From Pirellulales bacterium (GTDB lineage: Bacteria; Planctomycetota; Planctomycetia; Pirellulales; JAICIG01): a stretch of 11,373 nt of DNA. The notes below the pieces were generated by a model. That model saw only the letters and a program-made list of their open reading frames with translations, ran no database searches and was not told the origin of the DNA. The position numbers were made by a program, and so were the translations under genes. This document shows positions 1-6,837 of this stretch, piece by piece (position 1 is the first letter of the stretch; every line of letters begins with the position of its first letter). The stretch covers positions 1 to 11,373 of the forward strand of contig JAICIG010000259.1 of assembly GCA_025924495.1 (NCBI GenBank), read 5' to 3'.

Positions 1-162
1 AGATGACACGCCTTCTAACGACCGCTTGACTCAATCCCGCTCGCCTGCCATCCTCGACACAAGCACCCGCGTTGCAAGACTGGAACTCGGTTTTCGTCGG
101 CGCTCCGCCAAATTCCTGCCAGACTATCCACTCATAACCTGCTTGCCATTGAGAGAGCACCG

Positions 163-1491
163 ATGCATCGTTTGCCGCCGATCGCCGCCTTATTGATCTG
201 GCTTTCCAGTGCCAATTTCGCGCTTGCCGCGGGGCAATATTTCGAAGTTGAATATCCGCCCTCGGAAAAGCCGGGCGAATTGCAGTTCGGCGTGACCTAC
301 ACCGTTTGGATACCCGACGGAAGCGAGAATTTGCGCGGCGTGATTGTGCATCAGCACGGTTGCGGCTCGGGGGCATGTAAGGGGGGCGAGACGGCGGCGT
401 ACGATCTGCACTGGCAAGCCCTGGCTAAGAAGTGGAATTGCGCATTGCTCGGTCCTTCGTACCACCAGGAAGACAAGCAGAACTGCCGGCTGTGGTGCGA
501 TCCCCGCAATGGCTCGGAGCAAGCGTTTCTCAAAGCCTTGCACGAATTGGCCGCCAAGTCGAAGCGCCGTGAATTGGAAACGGCGCCTTGGTGCCTCTGG
601 GGACACTCGGGCGGCGCCTTCTGGGCCAGCCTGATGCAGGCGCTCCATCCCCAACGGATCGTCGCTATCTGGTTCCGCTCTGGCACGGCCTACACCGCCT
701 GGGAAAAGGGGGAAATTCCTAGGCCGGACATTCCCGATGCGGCCTACCAGATTCCGATGATGTGTAATCCGGGCGGCAAGGAAAAGGGAGATGCAAGATT
801 CAAAGGAGCCTACGACGGCGCGCTGGCCATGTTCAAAGCCTACCGAGCCAAGGGCGCGCCGATTGGTTTTGCTCCCGACCCGCGCACGTCGCACGAATGT
901 GGCGACTCTCGCTACCTGGCCATCCCGTTCTTCGATGCTTGCCTGGCCATGCGACTGCCCGAGGCGGACGCCGCCAACCAAAAACTCAAGCCGGTCGACA
1001 TGCAAACGGCGTGGCTGGCGGCGCTGGAAAGCGATCTGGCGGTCCCGGCGGCGAACTGCGCAGGGCAGGCGAACGAGGCCGGCTGGCTCCCGAACGAGCA
1101 CGTCGCCAAGAGTTGGATGGAGTACGTGAAGACGGGAGCGGTCGCCGATGATACGCCGCCTCCTGCTCCGTACGACGTGAAGCGCTCGATGAATGCCGAT
1201 AACAAGACGCTCATCGTTTGGGATGTTGAGGCGGATTTGGAAAGCGGACTGCAGAGTTTTCTGATTCTGCGCGACGGCCGGCAGATTGCGCAACTGCCCG
1301 AGAAGCCGGTCGGCCGCTTCGGGCGACCGCTATTCCAGACGATGTCGTATCACGACACGCCGGAAAAGCCGCTTCCCGCGATGGAATATTCCGACGCAAC
1401 GGCCGCGCGGGACGAAAAGCATGAGTACCAAATCATTGCCGTCAACAGCGTCGGTTTAAAATCGGTCCCTTCAGCCCAGGCCAAACCTTGA
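163..1491 (+). CDS. Exported alpha/beta hydrolase with C-terminal FN3-like domain
   Basis: A 442-residue protein, predicted to be secreted. Residues 1-23 form a signal peptide (hydrophobic core around 8-22, likely cut after the ALA/ALAA stretch). The body looks like an alpha/beta-hydrolase: a beta-strand ending in the HQHG turn at about 63-66 (possible oxyanion region), the nucleophile elbow GHSGG at 147-151 with Ser149, and a candidate catalytic His244 in TSHECGD. From about 332 to 440 there is a beta-rich domain opening with a PPPAPYDV linker and ending in EYQIIAVNSVGLKS, a typical fibronectin type III ending. Ten cysteines (67, 72, 93, 108, 112, 144, 201, 246, 260, 299) suggest disulfides outside the cytoplasm. 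The substrate is unknown; an esterase or polysaccharide-linked ester hydrolase is possible. The ATG has only a weak purine-rich GAGAGAG upstream. The gene converges on the response regulator at 1594. Confidence 0.82.
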   Translation: MHRLPPIAALLIWLSSANFALAAGQYFEVEYPPSEKPGELQFGVTYTVWIPDGSENLRGVIVHQHGCGSGACKGGETAAYDLHWQALAKKWNCALLGPSYHQEDKQNCRLWCDPRNGSEQAFLKALHELAAKSKRRELETAPWCLWGHSGGAFWASLMQALHPQRIVAIWFRSGTAYTAWEKGEIPRPDIPDAAYQIPMMCNPGGKEKGDARFKGAYDGALAMFKAYRAKGAPIGFAPDPRTSHECGDSRYLAIPFFDACLAMRLPEADAANQKLKPVDMQTAWLAALESDLAVPAANCAGQANEAGWLPNEHVAKSWMEYVKTGAVADDTPPPAPYDVKRSMNADNKTLIVWDVEADLESGLQSFLILRDGRQIAQLPEKPVGRFGRPLFQTMSYHDTPEKPLPAMEYSDATAARDEKHEYQIIAVNSVGLKSVPSAQAKP

Positions 1492-1593
1492 GAGCACCTG
1501 CGCGGGAAAGCGTTCTGTGCGACCAAATCAACGCGCCGTGCAGTAGTAAGAGCGGCGAGGCACCTGCCGGCGGCGATCAATAGAGGCCGCTCG

Positions 1594-2016
1594 TCACTGT
1601 GCCGCCGCGGCTGGCGGAGGCGCGGCAAGCAATTCCTTAAGCGCATTCAGTTCGAGCGGCTTGACCAGATGGTGATCGAAGCCAGCCTCGCGCGAACGGC
1701 GCATGTCGTCGTCGTTGCCCCAGCCGGTAAGCGCCGCAAGGACAATCGATTTGCCCCAAGGTTCTTGCCGGATTCGTCGCGCCGCCTCATAGCCATCGAG
1801 TTTGGGGAGGCCGATGTCAAGAAAGATCATTTCGGGGCGGAACTCCGCGGCAACGTCAATTGCTTGTTGGCCATCGTGCGCCGTCCGCGTCTCGGCGCCG
1901 AGCATGCGCACCAGCATCGCCATGCTGGTAGCCGAGTCGACGTTATCATCGACAACAAGCACTCGGCGTTTGTGTGAGGCTTCAGCGGATGGCGCCGTCG
2001 ATCCAAGGGAGGTCAT
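1594..2016 (-). CDS. Stand-alone receiver-domain response regulator (CheY-like)
   Basis: A 140-residue protein made almost wholly of one phosphoacceptor receiver domain (about 18-132). The acidic pair Asp23-Asp24 follows the first strand (VLVVDDN), the phosphorylated aspartate is Asp67 in MIFLDIGLP, the switch threonine is Thr97 in LAALTG, and the conserved lysine is Lys119 in HLVKP. It has no DNA-binding or enzymatic output domain; the C-terminus is a short Pro/Ala tail. Such proteins relay phosphate or bind partner proteins, and the sequence resembles receivers attached to hybrid histidine kinases. No kinase lies in the window, so its partner is unknown. The ATG is supported by AGGAG six bases upstream (2023-2027). 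It is the last gene of the minus-strand run, 190 nt after the TPR gene, so it may have its own promoter. Confidence 0.93.
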   Translation of the reverse strand: MTSLGSTAPSAEASHKRRVLVVDDNVDSATSMAMLVRMLGAETRTAHDGQQAIDVAAEFRPEMIFLDIGLPKLDGYEAARRIRQEPWGKSIVLAALTGWGNDDDMRRSREAGFDHHLVKPLELNALKELLAAPPPAAAAQ

Positions 2017-2022
2017 AATTTG

Positions 2023-2027
2023 CTCCT
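2023..2027 (-). promoter_or_regulatory. Shine-Dalgarno site of the receiver gene
   Basis: Reads AGGAG on the minus strand, six bases before the ATG at 2016. It fixes the start of the receiver protein. Confidence 0.8.
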
Positions 2028-2159
2028 GGCCGCCCGATCGCAGGGGCGAACGATCGCCTCCGGCGCGGGCTTTGCCGCGTTCAAGCGATCATCGCCAATA
2101 GACAGGTCTTGCGTCGACCGACGCCGGAGCGATAGGCAGACGAGCGACCCGACCTTGCT

Positions 2160-2165
2160 ATTGTA
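2160..2165 (-). promoter_or_regulatory. Possible -10 element ahead of the receiver gene
   Basis: TACAAT on the minus strand matches the sigma-70 -10 consensus at five of six positions and sits in the 190-nt gap between the TPR and receiver genes. The best -35 at 16 nt (TACGCA) is poor, so this is only a weak hint that the receiver can be transcribed separately. Confidence 0.2.
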
Positions 2166-2206
2166 GCGTGTGCGAGAAATATGCGTAGCGCCTGCTTGCG
2201 GCTGAC

Positions 2207-3055
2207 TCACCGTTTGAGCAATTCGGCATGGACGCGGGCCACGTCCCACATGTAGTGGCCGATCCGGTGACTGACGGCGGCGGCCAAATGTTCGGCCGCC
2301 TGCTTTGGTCGACCTGCAGCCTCGTCGTACAAGCCCAAATATAACTCGGCATAGAACAAACGGGAGTTCAACTCGGCGGGCGAGGGATCGCCGGCCCGCG
2401 CTGCGGAAAGGATGTCGTCGGGTTTCAGGCGCCCGACGTACAAGGCGTAGACTTGCATCATCGGCACGCGCCGGTCGTCCTTGATTTTGAGTATCTCCCG
2501 CCGCGCCTTGTCGACGCCGACGCTGCGCGCCATGCAAAGATACCGCCAGACGGCATTCTCGACGTCGTTATCGTCAAACGTCTGATAACTTTCAAACTGC
2601 TTTCGCCCCTCGTCATAGCGGCCGGCATAATAGTACGAGATGCCGCGTTTCCAGTGGCCGCGCTCCCGGGCCGGATCGATTTCAATCGCACGGTCGAAAT
2701 CGGCAATCGAATCATCGATGCGGCCCAGTTTGAATGCTTCGCTGCCGCGATGATCGTAGGCGTCGGCGTGCCGCGGGTTCAGCTTGAGCGTTCGATCAAA
2801 GTCGTCGATCGCACGGCGATGATCGTCGAGCGCTTCATAAAATAACCCGCGCACGAAGACGGCGCGGGGATTCTTGGGATCGTTTGCGACCGCACGGTCC
2901 GCGATTTCAAGCGCTTGCTGCGATTCGCCCCGTTCGAAAGCAAGCCGAGCCTCCGCCAACAATTCATCGACCGACTTGTCTTCGGCACACAGCATGCCTG
3001 GGGGAAGCAAGGCCAGCGCGCCGCACGCGACCACACTTAAAGACAACAATCGCAT
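2207..3055 (-). CDS. Exported NlpI-like tetratricopeptide-repeat protein
   Basis: A 282-residue protein. Residues 1-24 are a signal peptide (MRLLSLSV start, hydrophobic core, cut after MLCA). Four consecutive TPR units follow at roughly 31-64, 65-98, 99-132 and 133-166, with typical ALEIADRAVANDP, AIDDFDRTLKLNP and SIADFDRAIEIDP helices, and another TPR-like unit at about 232-265. The layout resembles E. coli NlpI as I recall it: an RGI-YYYAGR helix, then a stretch rich in D and N, then a WRYL helix, then a late FYAELYLGL repeat. That suggests a periplasmic adaptor that docks partner proteins, but NlpI's partners cannot be assumed here. No lipobox cysteine is placed as in NlpI. A TTG at 3079 would add eight residues, but the ATG at 3055 has CAGGAG five bases upstream and starts a better signal peptide. 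It lies 84 nt after the cytochrome gene on the same strand. Confidence 0.85.
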   Translation of the reverse strand: MRLLSLSVVACGALALLPPGMLCAEDKSVDELLAEARLAFERGESQQALEIADRAVANDPKNPRAVFVRGLFYEALDDHRRAIDDFDRTLKLNPRHADAYDHRGSEAFKLGRIDDSIADFDRAIEIDPARERGHWKRGISYYYAGRYDEGRKQFESYQTFDDNDVENAVWRYLCMARSVGVDKARREILKIKDDRRVPMMQVYALYVGRLKPDDILSAARAGDPSPAELNSRLFYAELYLGLYDEAAGRPKQAAEHLAAAVSHRIGHYMWDVARVHAELLKR

Positions 3056-3060
3056 GGAAG

Positions 3061-3065
3061 CTCCT
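3061..3065 (-). promoter_or_regulatory. Shine-Dalgarno site deciding the TPR gene start
   Basis: Minus-strand AGGAG, five bases before the ATG at 3055. It lies inside the eight-codon extension that a TTG start at 3079 would give, so it favours the shorter protein. Confidence 0.75.
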
Positions 3066-3139
3066 GAACTGTGACTCAACCAATCAACTATCTTCTGCGC
3101 CCGAATAGCCTAATCACTGATCGCCCCGTTTGCACGCGA

Positions 3140-4726
3140 TTATTCGACGTGCAACCGGCGGTCGAAGACCAACAGCGAATCGTCAGGCCAACCCTTGGCC
3201 TGGGCCGTTTCGGGCCAGAAGCGGCGATACCAAAGCCGCACGCGAACTTCTCCCGCACGGACGGGAAACTGCCAGTTGCCCTCGCTCGGCCGATCTGGCT
3301 GCAAACGATGATCTGCCGCGATAGCGCCTGCGCGCCAGAAGGGTACAGGCGCAATCCCGCCGGCATCGGTCAGCAACTTGGCAAATAGCAGCCCCGGTTG
3401 GTCCGCCAGGTCCGCTCCAGCGGCGCGCGGCAGCCGAGGTCCATCAAGCGCCGGAAGCGCATGCCCGCTGCCATCGACGGCTTGCACGAACAAGGTCAAA
3501 TGGCGATCAATGAATCCGGTCGGCACGCTGTGCCCGACGTCGTGCGCCGTAAGCTGCACCCGAACCTCAATTCGCTCCGGCGAAGGCGCAAGAGACACAG
3601 ATAACTTCAGACACCGTCTAAGCATCGCCTCTCGCCCGCCAGGCAAGAACTGGTGACTGGCCAACGTGCTTGGGTCGCGATTGATGCCGCCCGCGGAGGG
3701 CGCCAGGTTGGCGAGTTTCCCTGTCGGTTGTAGATGGCAGCTCTGACATTGTTTGCCGCGCTGCCGAGCGGAGCTGGCCAGCCACTCGGAGTACGTCGTG
3801 TAGACGGGCACGCCGAAGACAACGCCTTCGTGGCACGAAGCGCAAAAGCGGCTTTCCCGCTCAAGTGGCAAATGGACATCTTCATTTCGGTCAACATCAT
3901 CCAAGGGACCGAAAAAGATTTGCCCCTCCGCCGGCCGCAACCATTTGAACGCAAAGCGGCCGTGCGTCAGCCCAACGTGTTCGACCGATACGTCCTGAAT
4001 TTTATGGCACGCGTCGCAATGGACGCCTTCAGCGGGCACGCCTGACACTCTCCGCAGGTCGTCGGAGCCGAGGCCCTCGGGCTCAGCCGTCGGCGCGTGG
4101 CAGGAGGCGCAAACGCCGGCGCCGTGCGGATGCTCGGCCAGTAAATTCCAGCCTCGGTCGGGTCTGCCTTGCCAATCGCTGCCGTCATAAAGATTCAACA
4201 ATCTGCGATTGCGCGCGGAGCGCGAATGAGCGTCCAACCGCCACTCATCGTAAATCTCCTGGTGACAGTTGCCGCAGTTCTGCTGGTTGGAGGGATCCGG
4301 GCGTGGATCGACCCAGCGGTAGGCGGCGCAATCTTCCTCGGGCAGCTTGCGCAAGCCGATTTCTCCGACTTCCGCACCGCCGCCTGCCGCGGCGGTCAAC
4401 TGCAGGCCGGCGATAAAGTAACCTTCCTTGGAGGCAGTGATCGCGGCGTCATCGCCGACCACCGCTGGGCAACTGAGTGCGAATCTGCCCTGCTGATCGG
4501 ATTGCGTCGTCAGCTTGCCGCCCCGCAACCTTACGGTGGCGCCGGCGACTGGTAATTCGCCGTCAACGACCCGCCCGCGGAGCAGCCTTTGTTTGTCGGT
4601 CGGTCGCGCCGCGCGGTCTGGATTGCTAGTGGATGGCGCCAGCCATCGCTCCAACAGAACGCCGCAAACCGCTGACAAGATCGCCAGCCAGACGATGCCG
4701 GCGCGAGCTTTTAGCCCGATTCGCAA
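3140..4726 (-). CDS. Membrane-anchored pentahaem c-type cytochrome (cytochrome c554-like family)
   Basis: With the chosen TTG start the protein has 528 residues. A signal-anchor helix spans about 9-25 (AGIVWLAILSAVCGVLL), so the rest is periplasmic. Residues about 48-126 form a carboxypeptidase-regulatory-like beta-sandwich (GRVVDGELPVAGATVRL ... QQGRFAL). Five haem-binding CXXCH motifs follow, starting at Cys151 (CGNCH), 206 (CASCH), 237 (CDACH), 295 (CASCH) and 327 (CQSCH). The spacing and the phrases GVHCDACHKI and YSEWLASSARQRGKQCQSC fit the cytochrome c554/multihaem family. A C-terminal beta-rich domain (about 375-528) carries GHSVPTGF, common in these proteins. The likely role is periplasmic electron transfer; donor and acceptor are unknown. 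An in-frame ATG at 4798 would overlap the upstream gene by 50 bases and add an Arg-rich stretch with no Shine-Dalgarno, whereas the TTG has AGGTG four bases upstream and lies 22 nt after the HEAT stop. Confidence 0.9.
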   Translation of the reverse strand: MRIGLKARAGIVWLAILSAVCGVLLERWLAPSTSNPDRAARPTDKQRLLRGRVVDGELPVAGATVRLRGGKLTTQSDQQGRFALSCPAVVGDDAAITASKEGYFIAGLQLTAAAGGGAEVGEIGLRKLPEEDCAAYRWVDPRPDPSNQQNCGNCHQEIYDEWRLDAHSRSARNRRLLNLYDGSDWQGRPDRGWNLLAEHPHGAGVCASCHAPTAEPEGLGSDDLRRVSGVPAEGVHCDACHKIQDVSVEHVGLTHGRFAFKWLRPAEGQIFFGPLDDVDRNEDVHLPLERESRFCASCHEGVVFGVPVYTTYSEWLASSARQRGKQCQSCHLQPTGKLANLAPSAGGINRDPSTLASHQFLPGGREAMLRRCLKLSVSLAPSPERIEVRVQLTAHDVGHSVPTGFIDRHLTLFVQAVDGSGHALPALDGPRLPRAAGADLADQPGLLFAKLLTDAGGIAPVPFWRAGAIAADHRLQPDRPSEGNWQFPVRAGEVRVRLWYRRFWPETAQAKGWPDDSLLVFDRRLHVE

Positions 4727-4730
4727 GGTG

Positions 4731-4735
4731 CACCT
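4731..4735 (-). promoter_or_regulatory. Shine-Dalgarno site favouring the TTG start of the cytochrome
   Basis: Minus-strand AGGTG, four bases before TTG 4726 and between the two coding regions. No comparable site precedes the alternative ATG at 4798. Confidence 0.5.
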
Positions 4736-4748
4736 GCGCCCGCATCTT

Positions 4749-6413
4749 CTAGCGGAGTCGGAATGTCGAAAGCGCCTTGAGGCGTTCAGATGCCTCATCA
4801 GCCGCAGTTGTCCCGTCGTATTCTTCGATCACCTTGCGATAGTAACGCAACGCCGAACTTCTGCGGCGCGAATCTTCAAAATGCTTTGCAGAGGCAAGCA
4901 CAGCCGCGGCCATTGCTTCGTACCGCTGCTGGTCGAAGTGTGCATACCACTGGCTGGCCGCGGCGGATGTCTGCTTGACAGGGGTTGGCCCTTGATCGTC
5001 AGGGCCGAAATCCTCGCCGGCTGCCAGTGCAACGAGGGCCGCATGCACCGCGCTGCGCACTTGCGCGTTACGGTCCGATAAGCGGCGAATCAGCGCCCAA
5101 GCAATGTCAGGCCGTTCCTCGGCAGATATCTCTTTTGCCCGGTCTACCACCTGGCGCGCAGCATCGAGGCGTAGCGACTCCTGTGGACTGCCTAGCATCT
5201 TCACCAGCGGCGCTACCGAGAACCCGGGTTGATCGAGCGGCTTATTATCCGGCCCCAAAGCACCGCCTAGCAATTGGTTCTTCAAGGCTTGAATGCGCGC
5301 GATGTGAGGAGCGCTTTTCGGCACGCCTTCACCGAGATGATCGGCCACGTATTGCAGCATCGCCGGGTCGCGATTCTGGTCCATCACTTCGCCCAGCTTG
5401 TTGGAGATCACCACCACCGGACAGCTCGCATAGATTTTCGCCGACCTGTTCAGGCCTCGCACCAAGGCGGGAATCGCCTCGGGGCCAAGTCGTTCGAAAT
5501 CGCGGCGCGCCCTGTTGCCCGCCTCGCCTTGGAGGCGTCCGATATCGAACTGAATGAAACGATTGACTTCATCGTCAAACTGTCGCTGCTCATTGGAGTC
5601 TGACGTCGGCAGAGGCGGTTGCCCGATCGCACCTGCAACGGGCTTGTCAGGCGGCGGAATCCGCGCTGCGGCGGCGATCGCGGGGGCTTGAGACAAATCA
5701 CGCGATTGGCGAATTTGCTGCTGTTGCGTCTCGCCCTGTTCGGGAACTGACAGGGCAAGGTCGGCCTCTTCGCTCGCGCTCGGCTCGGCCTGAGGCGGAA
5801 TGTCTGCCAGCTCCTCATGCACGGCCTGCGGCTGGTCGGCGAGTTGCCGCGCCTTTCCATCGTACAACTCCGTGCGATCGCCGAAGTCCCCTCCTGCTTC
5901 GCGTGTCGAGCCGCTCAATGCCAACAGCGTTTCCGCTTGCGGCGGCTCCTCTCTTTCAGCGGCGAAACTCAGCAGTAACACGCTGCCGAAGTAGCTGCGA
6001 GTGATGCTCGGAGCGACGAGCGAGCCTAGCACAATGACCAATAACATGTGCAAAGCCATGCTCATCAACCAGCACGGCAGCGCGCGGCGACATTCGCTCC
6101 GCCGCAGGCTGCGTTCATTTTCCAGTCGCCACCGAATGGAATTGCGCAGGCTGTGAGCCGGCATACGCATGCCGGTATTTGCCGTTGCGGGCGTATCGCA
6201 CGCCGGATCGCCTGGGGCGCTTCCTTCGTTTAGGGCCGGCGAGCCGTCGTGTGTTCCCAGCGACTCAGCCGTTGCCGCTGGCGATTCCGGACGACTCGAA
6301 TCGGCGATGCGCGGTTGATACGCCGACGGACTGGCGGCCGAATACGACCAGCGCTCTCGCGCAGCCGGGGGAAGGGAGAGAGTTTGGGCGCCCGAACCTT
6401 CACGATTCCGCAT
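4749..6413 (-). CDS. Membrane-anchored HEAT-repeat protein
   Basis: A 554-residue protein of unknown function. Residues 1-110 are Ser/Pro/Ala-rich and probably cytoplasmic, ending in a strongly basic stretch (SLRRSECRRA). One transmembrane helix spans about 111-135 (LPCWLMSMALHMLLVIVLGSLVAP). A long acidic, Pro- and Gln-rich linker runs to about 285 and includes QGETQQQQIRQS. HEAT-like helical repeats occupy about 304-462 (for example RARRDFERLGPEAIPALVRGL, SLRLDAARQVVDRA, NAQVRSAVHAALVALA), followed by a TPR-like helical end at about 509-549 (ALRYYRKVIEEYDGTTAADEASERL). By the positive-inside rule the repeats are periplasmic. It is probably a scaffold for protein-protein contacts. It directly precedes the cytochrome (22 nt). 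A GTG at 6437 would add eight residues, but the ATG at 6413 has GAGGAGG six bases upstream. Confidence 0.85.
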   Translation of the reverse strand: MRNREGSGAQTLSLPPAARERWSYSAASPSAYQPRIADSSRPESPAATAESLGTHDGSPALNEGSAPGDPACDTPATANTGMRMPAHSLRNSIRWRLENERSLRRSECRRALPCWLMSMALHMLLVIVLGSLVAPSITRSYFGSVLLLSFAAEREEPPQAETLLALSGSTREAGGDFGDRTELYDGKARQLADQPQAVHEELADIPPQAEPSASEEADLALSVPEQGETQQQQIRQSRDLSQAPAIAAAARIPPPDKPVAGAIGQPPLPTSDSNEQRQFDDEVNRFIQFDIGRLQGEAGNRARRDFERLGPEAIPALVRGLNRSAKIYASCPVVVISNKLGEVMDQNRDPAMLQYVADHLGEGVPKSAPHIARIQALKNQLLGGALGPDNKPLDQPGFSVAPLVKMLGSPQESLRLDAARQVVDRAKEISAEERPDIAWALIRRLSDRNAQVRSAVHAALVALAAGEDFGPDDQGPTPVKQTSAAASQWYAHFDQQRYEAMAAAVLASAKHFEDSRRRSSALRYYRKVIEEYDGTTAADEASERLKALSTFRLR

Positions 6414-6419
6414 GGCCGG

Positions 6420-6426
6420 CCTCCTC
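6420..6426 (-). promoter_or_regulatory. Strong Shine-Dalgarno site of the HEAT gene
   Basis: Minus-strand GAGGAGG, six bases before ATG 6413. It is the best ribosome-binding site in the window and decides this start over the GTG at 6437. It also contains the AGGA core that CsrA-type proteins can recognise. Confidence 0.8.
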
Positions 6427-6567
6427 AAGCAAGACACCGAGAAGAGTTCCGCTCGAACGGTCCACGCTAACGACAGTTTGCCTGCCGACTTGCCGAAGGC
6501 AGTCGCGCAGTAAGAGATGAGGGGCGAGTGCGATATGACTGGCCTCTGTTCCTACCGCACGAGCGTC

Positions 6568-6595
6568 AGAATAGATCTTTGGTTGAAAATGTCAA
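6568..6595 (-). promoter_or_regulatory. Candidate sigma-70 promoter for the HEAT-cytochrome unit
   Basis: On the minus strand a perfect TTGACA (6590-6595) is followed after 16 bases by TATTCT (6568-6573), four of six matches to the -10 consensus. Transcription would start near 6561 and leave a leader of about 148 nt before ATG 6413. The local AT content is clearly higher than in the flanking DNA. No experimental support; planctomycete promoters can differ from the E. coli consensus. Confidence 0.42.
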
Positions 6596-6837
6596 TCAAA
6601 TTCACGGCGCGCGATTCCGCCCGGAGCAGGAAAGAACGCCCTCGATCGAGATGGGGCGTGCTGGTGGACAAGAGAAGCAGGGCGTTTCGGGCAAAGCCAC
6701 CTGCCATTGCCGCCGGGGCCGCACCGCCAGCCGGCATTGTTGAGTCGCGTAGGAATCGCTAACGTGCTGCCCCATCACCAGTTTGCCGGCCCAGGGTTGC
6801 CACGGGCGCCCATCGGCGCCAGCCACGTCTAGCTTTA

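Larger units (their letters stand above)
6414..6837. other. Divergent intergenic region, no convincing gene
   Basis: This 424-nt stretch separates the HEAT gene (minus) from the beta-barrel gene (plus). It holds the HEAT ribosome-binding site and the promoter-like TTGACA/TATTCT pair. Short open frames occur on both strands (for example 6517-6762 plus), but they are Arg-rich with no domain, no ribosome-binding site and no sign of a conserved protein. No tRNA, riboswitch or repeat was recognised. Confidence 0.5.

Noticed and set aside
190..1293. Long antisense open frame (367 codons) opposite the first hydrolase
   Set aside because: It is Arg-rich, lacks a domain, signal peptide or ribosome-binding site, and is the expected shadow of a high-GC gene whose plus-strand product has a clear hydrolase pattern.
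1492..1593. Possible hairpin terminator between the converging first hydrolase and receiver genes
   Set aside because: GC-rich complementarity is scattered and no run of T follows on either strand.
2013..2537. 174-codon minus-strand frame overlapping the TPR gene
   Set aside because: Arg-rich product in another frame, overlapping the well-supported TPR protein; no sign of function.
4169..4555. Plus-strand 128-codon frame with a hydrophobic stretch opposite the cytochrome
   Set aside because: The stretch (ATVAAVLLVGG-type run) is the reverse of the coding strand; the CXXCH reading frame on the minus strand accounts for the region.
6517..6762. 81-codon plus-strand frame in the divergent gap
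   Set aside because: No ribosome-binding site, Arg-rich, no recognisable domain, and it covers the candidate promoter.
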